Made by a program: the position numbers and the translations under genes. Positions 58,575 to 64,000 of a stretch of DNA of 64,000 nucleotides are shown one piece after another. This DNA is from CAXBBB01 sp963841855 (GTDB taxonomy: Bacteria; Bacteroidota; Rhodothermia; Rhodothermales; BA12). Within the stretch, counting starts at the first letter, position 1, and each line of letters opens with the position of its first letter. The notes below the pieces were generated by a model that was not told the origin of the DNA, did no database searches, and worked only from the letters and a program-made list of their open reading frames with translations. Where the stretch lies: contig CAWJEJ010000004.1 in NCBI GenBank assembly GCA_963841855.1, positions 372,001 to 436,000 of the forward strand, read 5' to 3'.

Positions 58575-59651
58575 ATGCACTTCGTCACCGGTTTCCCCGG
58601 ATTTCTCGCCTCGGCCTTTCTGCCGCGCCTGCTCACGCGCACCCAGGGCGAAGTGGTGTGTCTCGTCCAGCCTCGCTACGCGTCTCTGGCCGCCGATCGG
58701 CTCCAGGCGCTGATCGCTGGCAACGAGGCGGCGAGCCGTATCCGGCTCGTCCGAGGCGACCTGACCCAGCCGATGCTGGGCCTTGACGCGCGGGTGTTTC
58801 GCCAGATCGAGACGGCCTACCACTTCGCCGCCGTCTATGATCTGGCCGTCGGCTCGGATCTGGCGCAGCGGGTCAACGTCGACGGGACGCGGCACGTGGT
58901 CGATGCGTTGAAGAGCAGCGAGCGGCTGGAGCGGTTGCACTACGTCTCGACGCTGTTCGTGAGCGGGCGCTACGACGGCACTTTTTCAGAGACCGATTTG
59001 AACGCCGGTCAGCGCTTCAACAACCACTACGAGTCGACCAAGCATCAGGCCGAACTCGTCGTCCGCGCTGCTATGCAGACGGGGTTTCCCGCGACGATCT
59101 ACCGCCCCGCCATTGTCGTCGGCGACAGCCGCACCGGTGCCACGCAGAAACTCGACGGCCCCTACTACATCATCCGCTGGCTGCTGCGCTTTGCCCAGCT
59201 AGGCGTCGCGCCCGTGCCGCTTCCCCTCTTTCCGTCGCGCTACCACCTGGCGCTCGCCCCCAGCGACTACGTCCTCGACGCGCTCGACGCACTCGCCGCA
59301 CGCTCCGACACAGCAAACCGCACCTTCCACCTCGTCGATCCGCACCCGCCGACGATTCCCGATGTGCTCGAACGGTTCGCCGAGGCGTGCGGCGTCCGTG
59401 CTATCGGCATTCCGGCTCCGCTGGACTTGGTCCGCTCGGCGCTGCGAGCGCTCCCACCGGTTCGCTCTTGGATCGGCATCGAGCCCGAAACGTTTGCCTA
59501 CTTCACTCACCCCACCCGCTACACCAGTCTCGCCACGCAGCTCGCACTCGCTCAGACAAGTGTCGCGTGCCCTCCGTTTGCATCGTACGCGCCCAACCTA
59601 GTCCGCTTCACGCGCGATAACCCCGACCTTTCGTCGGCGGCGATGGCGTAG
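58575..59651 (+). CDS. SDR-family oxidoreductase, thioester-reductase-like
   Basis: NAD(P)-binding protein of 358 residues. The Rossmann motif TGFPGFLASAFLPRLL is at residues 5-20. HFAAVYDLAV and NVDGTRHVVDAL follow. The catalytic YESTK is at about 152-156, and TIYRPAIVVGDSRTGATQKLDG follows. These features match the extended SDRs of the fatty acyl-CoA/thioester reductase (NAD_binding_4) group. The substrate is likely lipid-like, but unproved. The ATG at 58575 is chosen because the Rossmann motif then begins the protein. The polyphosphate glucokinase gene starts 18 bp later, so they may be one operon. Confidence 0.85.
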   Translation: MHFVTGFPGFLASAFLPRLLTRTQGEVVCLVQPRYASLAADRLQALIAGNEAASRIRLVRGDLTQPMLGLDARVFRQIETAYHFAAVYDLAVGSDLAQRVNVDGTRHVVDALKSSERLERLHYVSTLFVSGRYDGTFSETDLNAGQRFNNHYESTKHQAELVVRAAMQTGFPATIYRPAIVVGDSRTGATQKLDGPYYIIRWLLRFAQLGVAPVPLPLFPSRYHLALAPSDYVLDALDALAARSDTANRTFHLVDPHPPTIPDVLERFAEACGVRAIGIPAPLDLVRSALRALPPVRSWIGIEPETFAYFTHPTRYTSLATQLALAQTSVACPPFASYAPNLVRFTRDNPDLSSAAMA

Positions 59652-59669
59652 CTCTTCAACTTCACTTTT

Positions 59670-60428
59670 ATGACAACGTTAGGCATCGACATCGGCGGCT
59701 CCGGAATGAAGGCGGCACCCGTCGATTTGGAGACCGGCCAACTGCTCGCCGATCGCAAGCGCATCAAGACGCCTCAGCCCGCGACGCCGTCGGCCGTGGC
59801 CGATACGGTGCACAAACTCGTCAAGCACTTCGAGTGGGACGGACCTGTCGGCAGCGCCTTTCCCGCCCGCATCGCCCACGGCGTCGCCAGAACGGCGTCC
59901 AACATCGAGAAAGACTTTATCGGGCTCGACGTGCAGCAGCTCTTCAGCGAGGTGACGGATCAGCCGTTCATCGTGCTCAACGATGCGGACGCGGCGGGCA
60001 TCGGCGAGGCGGAGTTCGGCGCAGGTAAGGGCGAGATGGGCATCGTGCTTACGCTCACCTTCGGGACCGGAATAGGCTCGGGTCTCCTCATAGACGGCGC
60101 CCTCGTGCCAGGCACCGAACTCGGACATCTGGTCTTGCCGTCGGGCAAAGTCGCCGAGCCGTGGGCTTCGGACCGAGCGCGCAAAGACGACGACCTGTCG
60201 TGGAAGGAATGGGCCAAACGTGTTCAAGATTACCTCGACCACGTCGATTTTCTGCTCGCACCAGACCTGATCATCATTGGAGGCGGCGTCAGCAAGCCCG
60301 ATCGCTGGGAGCGATTCGCCGACCGCCTGGAGACAAAAGCCGAACTGCGCCGCGCCGAACTGGGCAACAATGCTGGAATCGTGGGTGCCGCCCTCGCCGC
60401 TGAACGCCTGCGCAACCGAGCAAGCTGA
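59670..60428 (+). CDS. ppgK: Polyphosphate glucokinase
   Basis: ROK-family kinase of 252 residues, the length of PpgK. It phosphorylates glucose with polyphosphate (or ATP). The N-terminal phosphate motif is LGIDIGGSGMKAAPVD. IKTPQPATPSAVADTVHK is characteristic of the polyphosphate type. LNDADAAGIGEAEFGAGKGE is the sugar-binding and catalytic Asp region, LTFGTGIGSGLLIDG the second phosphate motif, and PGTELGHLVLPSG and IIIGGGVSKPDRW follow. The ROK zinc motif is absent, as expected for this subgroup. It follows the SDR gene by 18 bp. Confidence 0.93.
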   Translation: MTTLGIDIGGSGMKAAPVDLETGQLLADRKRIKTPQPATPSAVADTVHKLVKHFEWDGPVGSAFPARIAHGVARTASNIEKDFIGLDVQQLFSEVTDQPFIVLNDADAAGIGEAEFGAGKGEMGIVLTLTFGTGIGSGLLIDGALVPGTELGHLVLPSGKVAEPWASDRARKDDDLSWKEWAKRVQDYLDHVDFLLAPDLIIIGGGVSKPDRWERFADRLETKAELRRAELGNNAGIVGAALAAERLRNRAS

Positions 60429-60487
60429 GACCGCTCGGTCAGCGCGGTGCCGAGTCCGCCTTGCCTCAGCCGTAAAGCGCTACCGGC

Positions 60488-60868
60488 TCAGCCGATCTCC
60501 ACTTTCCAATACGCCGCCAGTTGCTGGATGTAAGCGGCCTCGGCCGACACAATAGTACCGTCGGCCGAGGCCAGGGCAGCCAAATCGTTGAGCACGCCCA
60601 AGCGCTGATTCTCGCTCAGCGTCTGGCGCAGGCTCTCGGCCGCCGTTTCGACCATCTGATCGCGCGACGGACCCGAGTAGGTCAGGATGACCTCTTCGAG
60701 CGTCTGGGCGATCACGTCTTGGGCGGCGCGGGGAAACCATTTGCTCAGGTGCTCCGCCTGCTGCTCAGCTTCGCGCACGTCCAGATCAGCGTCGGTGCCG
60801 TGGGTGAGCGACAGGAAGAGCAGCGCCATGTCGTGCAGCGGCGTCCACTCGTTGGAGAAATGCAGCAT
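60488..60868 (-). CDS. TerB-like protein
   Basis: All-helical protein of 126 residues resembling TerB (tellurite-resistance/co-occurring) domains. It has MALLFLSLTHGTDADLDVRE, AEQQAEHLSKWF, LRQTLSENQRLGVLNDLAAL and ASADGTIVSAEAAYIQQLAA. The two acidic loops (DADLDVRE and ADGTIVSAE) match the metal-contacting positions of the family. The function in this organism is unknown. It is convergent with ppgK. The start ATG at 60868 gives the normal length. Confidence 0.85.
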   Translation of the reverse strand: MLHFSNEWTPLHDMALLFLSLTHGTDADLDVREAEQQAEHLSKWFPRAAQDVIAQTLEEVILTYSGPSRDQMVETAAESLRQTLSENQRLGVLNDLAALASADGTIVSAEAAYIQQLAAYWKVEIG

Positions 60869-60910
60869 GATCGGAGGCGATGGCGAGAGCTACTGAGGAG
60901 AGGGCGACGA

Positions 60911-61111
60911 TCAGCTGTTCTTGATTTCACGCGCCGCTTCTTCGGGCGAGCTAGGCGGCCTTTGCTGCTCACGGTCGTGCTTGGCTACGGCCTCTTTGTC
61001 TAGGTGGACATGCGACTTGTGGACGCCCTCTTCCGGCAAGCTTTGAGGGTCCGTGCCGACGTTGACAGGATCGTTGGGGGCGCGGTTGCCGGTGTGTTCT
61101 TCTGACTTCAT
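60911..61111 (-). CDS. Small hydrophilic protein of unknown function
   Basis: Protein of 66 residues, very polar (MKSEEHTGNRAPNDPVNVGT, HLDKEAVAKHDREQQRPPSS). It has no signal peptide or helix. The composition (charged, Pro/Gln/Ser-rich) suggests disorder. It is on the same strand as the TerB-like gene 42 bp downstream. Codon usage looks coding, but the family is not recognised. Confidence 0.55.
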   Translation of the reverse strand: MKSEEHTGNRAPNDPVNVGTDPQSLPEEGVHKSHVHLDKEAVAKHDREQQRPPSSPEEAAREIKNS

Positions 61112-61209
61112 CGGAGTGGCGAGATTGCTCGAGTTGTGGAGAGAACAGCAACGCCGCTTGGTCCGGTAGGTGGCAGCGTGGGTGTAACGACGCCTGCACG
61201 TTCGGCCGT

Positions 61210-62280
61210 CTACCAGGCCACGTCCGCTGACCCGGCGGCAGGCATCGTGAGCAGGCGCAGGTGCCCCATCCCGCGCGCAGTCAGCGCAAAGCCCGACGCA
61301 GCGTTTCGGTCGCGCGCGATCATGCGGTTTGTGCTGTTCCCGTATCTGCTCACCGCCTCGGCCACAAGTACGACGCGCGGCTCCATCGTCGCTTCGTCAA
61401 CGGCGCGAAACCGGATCGGCTGGCCGGAGGGCGACAGTTCGATGTCCCATGCGCGCGGTGGCGTGCGCGTGCTGGCGCCGAGCGCCATCCAGGCGTAGCG
61501 GCTCACCAGTTCGGGCACGTAGCCGCCGGGCACGCGGACGGTATAGGCGGCGGGCGTCACGCGTTGGATCAGATCGCCCAGAATCAGGTACGGATCGCGC
61601 TCGAACGCGATGAACAGCGCCGACGCGTCGATGCCGGAGAGGTTGAGACCGTGGTAACGTCCGTGCTGATTGGCGCCTCGGTAGTTGGCGCCGTACCAGC
61701 TGCCGAACAGATCGCTCAGGTACAGATTGACCTCGAAGTGCAGGTGCGCGCGCCGCCGGTCGATGCCCGTGCCCGTATAGCCGATCCGGCCGATCCGCTC
61801 GCCCCTGGCGACCTCGTTGCCCGTCCGCGCCGCCACATCGCTCAGGTGAGCATACAACGTGTAGTAAGGAGCGCCCTGCCACCAGTGCTCGACGACGACA
61901 TAGCGCCCGTAAGCCGACGCTCGCTCGTTGCGGTTGACGTACACGACGCGCCCCTGATCGACCGAACGCACGTCGTCGAGCGGCTCGCCTCGCGCGTCAC
62001 GCTGGACCGGCTGAATGTCCAGTCCCTCGTGAAAGCGAGTGAACACCACGCTCCCATCGCGCGCGCGCTCCTGGTTGCGGACGAAACCATACTGTCCGCC
62101 TTGCCACGGCGACGACCGGACGCCCTCAAACGTGCGATCCGTGAACATGTAGAAGTCGGGACCTTCGCCGCTGAGTAGAGCCTCGTTGTCGGTCGGCATC
62201 ACGAGCCGTAGCGACTGGGCCCGGACGGGCAGGCAGATAGTCAGCGCCGAGAGCAGCGCCGCGAGAGAACGGATCAGCAC
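61210..62280 (-). CDS. M23-family metallopeptidase (LytM-like)
   Basis: Exported protein of 356 residues with a signal peptide that starts at the GTG at 62280 (VLIRSLAALLSALTICLPVR). The peptidase domain, about 70-210, has FHEGLDIQPVQ (zinc His and Asp), VVEHWWQGAPYYTLYAHLSD, RGERIGRIGYTGTG and HLHFEVNLYLSD (zinc His). The C-terminal 140 residues are a separate beta-rich domain (AAYTVRVPGGYVPELVSRYA) I do not recognise. The family cuts peptidoglycan peptides or acts as a scaffold. The start lies 7 nt after the preceding stop, which supports an operon with the DUF3299-like gene. Confidence 0.9.
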   Translation of the reverse strand: MLIRSLAALLSALTICLPVRAQSLRLVMPTDNEALLSGEGPDFYMFTDRTFEGVRSSPWQGGQYGFVRNQERARDGSVVFTRFHEGLDIQPVQRDARGEPLDDVRSVDQGRVVYVNRNERASAYGRYVVVEHWWQGAPYYTLYAHLSDVAARTGNEVARGERIGRIGYTGTGIDRRRAHLHFEVNLYLSDLFGSWYGANYRGANQHGRYHGLNLSGIDASALFIAFERDPYLILGDLIQRVTPAAYTVRVPGGYVPELVSRYAWMALGASTRTPPRAWDIELSPSGQPIRFRAVDEATMEPRVVLVAEAVSRYGNSTNRMIARDRNAASGFALTARGMGHLRLLTMPAAGSADVAW

Positions 62281-62287
62281 GAAAGGA

Positions 62288-62698
62288 TTACTCGGTTTTG
62301 GCGTCGACGAGGCGGTAGTACATACCCATCGGGTCGTCCTCAAGCAGTTCGAGTGTGCCACTGACGACGAGCGGATCGTACGAAAACGCGATCGGACCGC
62401 CGAGCCGGACCTCAATCATCGCTTCGGGGCCCCCGGGCATGCAGTAGAAGCAGTTGGCTACGGGAAACGCGCTGAGGATGAAGTGAGCCTGTTCGGTGGC
62501 TTGTTCGAGTGGCAGCATGAAGCCTTCGACCTGAATGCGCTTTCCGTCGAGAGAGCGGACTTTCTGCTCGAACTCAGGCACGAAGCGCGCGTCGGTACGG
62601 ACGAGTTTGACCTGGGCGAGCGTCTCCCACGCCACATCGGTCTGGGCGGATGCTGGAAGAGTGAAGGCGAGCAGTAACAGGACGGCGAGGTAGCGCAT
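62288..62698 (-). CDS. Exported DUF3299-like protein
   Basis: Exported protein of 136 residues, signal peptide MRYLAVLLLLAFTLPASAQ. The mature part has GKRIQVEGFMLPLEQATEQA, HFILSAFPVANCFYCMPGGP-EAMIEV and GPIAFSYDPLVVSGTLELLE, which match the pattern of DUF3299 (a small beta domain near ABC exporter or peptidoglycan genes). Two Cys (ANCFYC) may bind metal or form a disulfide. It is the first gene of an operon with the M23 peptidase. Confidence 0.7.
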   Translation of the reverse strand: MRYLAVLLLLAFTLPASAQTDVAWETLAQVKLVRTDARFVPEFEQKVRSLDGKRIQVEGFMLPLEQATEQAHFILSAFPVANCFYCMPGGPEAMIEVRLGGPIAFSYDPLVVSGTLELLEDDPMGMYYRLVDAKTE

Positions 62699-62846
62699 CG
62701 GAGGAGAGTCGTGTTGGTGATCTACGATGGATCGGAGGATGCCGTTTCCCAGCAAGCGCTGCATCGGTGGGGTGAATAACGACTCGAGCATTTTATTTCG
62801 CGCCGATCGGTCCGATAACTGAAGCGTCCTCCTCCCGGCACGCTCC

Positions 62847-64000
62847 ATGCCCCGTCTCACCGCAAACCGAATCGGCCTGCTCGCGCTCCTTGTGCTGTCC
62901 TCGGCGCTGAGCGAGGCAGAGGCGCAGCAGCACAGCGTCGACTGGTTCGGGGCTGACGAGGGCCTTCCCCACCTGCGCGTGGCCGATCTGATGCAGGACG
63001 CACGGGGGTTCTTGTGGATCGGCACGCGCGGCGGAGGCGTCTCCCGGTTCGACGGCTACTCGTTCGACTCGTTCGACGAGAGCAGCGGACTGGCCTCCAA
63101 CATGGTTCGCTCGCTCTACGAACACTCCGACGGCTCCCTCTTCTTCTCGACCGATGGCGGCGTCTCGGTCTACGACGGCCGAGACTTCGTGTCGTTCTCG
63201 GTCGAGGAAACGGCCGATGCCGAAACCTACTATGCCCCTGTCGCCGCTCCCTTGGGCGCTGTCTGGGTGCCCACGTCCGGCGGACTGATTCGCATTCAGC
63301 GCACGTCCGACGGCTACCGGGCCGCTCCCGAACCGGCGCTCGAGGGCCTACACGTCACGTCGGCGCTGGCCGGACCCGGCGACAGCTGGATCGGCACGAC
63401 GGACGGATTGTACCACCTCGCGGGAGCAGTTTTCGAACGCTCGGATCTGCTGAGCGGCCTGCACGTGACCGCGCTGATCCGCGGCGCCGACGGTGCGATA
63501 TGGGCCGGAACGACGGGCGGCATATATCGCATCCGATCGGCGCACGCGGGCGCCGTAGCTGGAACCGAGCGCCACCCTGTTCGCACGCTCTTTGCGGCGT
63601 CCAACGGCGCGCTCTATGCGCGCACGGACGCTGGCCTGATCGTCGTCTCGAACCATCACGAGGCGACGCTTTACCCCCACGCGTTTTGCCCCAGCTTCTA
63701 TTCGACGGATGGGCGGCAGTTCAGTGAGAACGCGCGCGGCGACGTGTACATGGGAGGAGCCGATGGCGCCTACCGTTTTTCGAACGGCGCGTTTGAGAAA
63801 GTAGTCACGCGTGTACCGGTGTGGGCCACGCTCGCCGGACGCGACGGCGAGGTCTGGTTCGGCTCGTCCACCTCGGGCGTCGGGCGCTTCGATGGAGGCT
63901 TCCTGACGGCCTACACCGCCCCAGACGTACCACCGTTCGGACTCACGGTAGCCCGAGACCGCAAGCGCCTGTTCTTTGGAACCATGACCGGCCTCACGGT
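62847..64000 (+). CDS. Two-component-type beta-propeller protein, partial (runs off the window)
   Basis: Open frame from an ATG at 62847 to the end of the window, at least 384 residues. The signal peptide ends ALSEAEAQ. Reg_prop repeats of the type GLPHLRVADLMQDARGFLWI-GTRGG, GLASNMVRSLYEHSDGSLFF, STDGGVSVYDGRDFVSFS, DSWIGTTDGLYHLAG, IWAGTTGGIYRI and VWFGSSTSGVGRFDG form the propeller sensor domain of hybrid two-component systems. In full-length members a Y_Y_Y domain, a transmembrane helix and a kinase or DNA-binding domain follow; they are outside the window. It may sense polysaccharides. Confidence 0.85.
   Translation, partial: MPRLTANRIGLLALLVLSSALSEAEAQQHSVDWFGADEGLPHLRVADLMQDARGFLWIGTRGGGVSRFDGYSFDSFDESSGLASNMVRSLYEHSDGSLFFSTDGGVSVYDGRDFVSFSVEETADAETYYAPVAAPLGAVWVPTSGGLIRIQRTSDGYRAAPEPALEGLHVTSALAGPGDSWIGTTDGLYHLAGAVFERSDLLSGLHVTALIRGADGAIWAGTTGGIYRIRSAHAGAVAGTERHPVRTLFAASNGALYARTDAGLIVVSNHHEATLYPHAFCPSFYSTDGRQFSENARGDVYMGGADGAYRFSNGAFEKVVTRVPVWATLAGRDGEVWFGSSTSGVGRFDGGFLTAYTAPDVPPFGLTVARDRKRLFFGTMTGLT

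Overview
The window looks like chromosomal DNA of a GC-rich member of the Bacteroidota/Rhodothermota assemblage (a Rhodothermales-like marine or salt-tolerant bacterium is my best guess). The evidence is a SusC/SusD pair, three secreted proteins with C-terminal type IX secretion (T9SS) sorting domains, a T9SS plug protein, -7 promoter boxes close to TAnnTTTG, almost no Shine-Dalgarno sequences and very high third-position GC. No rRNA, tRNA or CRISPR array was seen.

Layout. 1-0.7 kb: a decayed thioredoxin/TlpA-like lipoprotein gene cut by the window edge. 0.75-2.8 kb: an overlapping operon of sulfurtransferase, SufE and an esterase. 3-9.5 kb: a Spy-like periplasmic protein, SMC, a secreted endonuclease I and an outer-membrane protein. 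9.5-12.4 kb: a three-gene operon of outer-membrane protein, small exported protein and CHASE8-type histidine kinase, coupled by GTGA overlaps. 12.6-21.5 kb: stress and housekeeping genes (class II photolyase, FAD oxidoreductase, MscS channel, manganese catalase, DUF2752, GYF/CD225 protein, DEAD-box helicase). 21.8-31.8 kb: a methyltransferase, a SusC (N-terminal frameshift)/SusD uptake system, a large T9SS cargo protein, a lipoprotein and a Kbp-like LysM protein.

31.9-35.9 kb is the most interesting stretch. Asparagine synthetase asnB is preceded by a 25-codon leader ORF with Asn at positions 6, 8, 10 and 12, mutually exclusive hairpins and an intrinsic terminator, which is the architecture of ribosome-mediated transcription attenuation. 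Two paralogous small membrane proteins follow asnB. An 880-bp IS5-type element, inactivated by a 28-bp tandem duplication, sits upstream.

35.9-44.5 kb: a DUF5916 outer-membrane protein, a BlaR-like M56 metallopeptidase fused to DUF4097-like repeats, a BlaI-type repressor and a T9SS-exported propeller protein. An 18-bp dyad (GTGCTA-N6-TAACAC) occurs twice before blaI and once before the DUF5916 gene and is a candidate BlaI operator. 44.5-47.6 kb: tspO, hisI, a SleB-like hydrolase and yidD, bordered by two gene-free stretches rich in REP-like repeats. 47.6-64 kb: cysS, ankyrin protein plus heme catalase, a lipoprotein metalloprotease, a PIG-L deacetylase, an LpxD-like acyltransferase overlapping a GT4 glycosyltransferase, the T9SS plug, a reductase-type SDR, polyphosphate glucokinase, a TerB-like protein, an M23 peptidase and the start of a two-component-type propeller regulator that leaves the window.

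Start codons were chosen from signal peptides, family length, overlaps and promoter position, so most genes here begin well inside the longest open frame.
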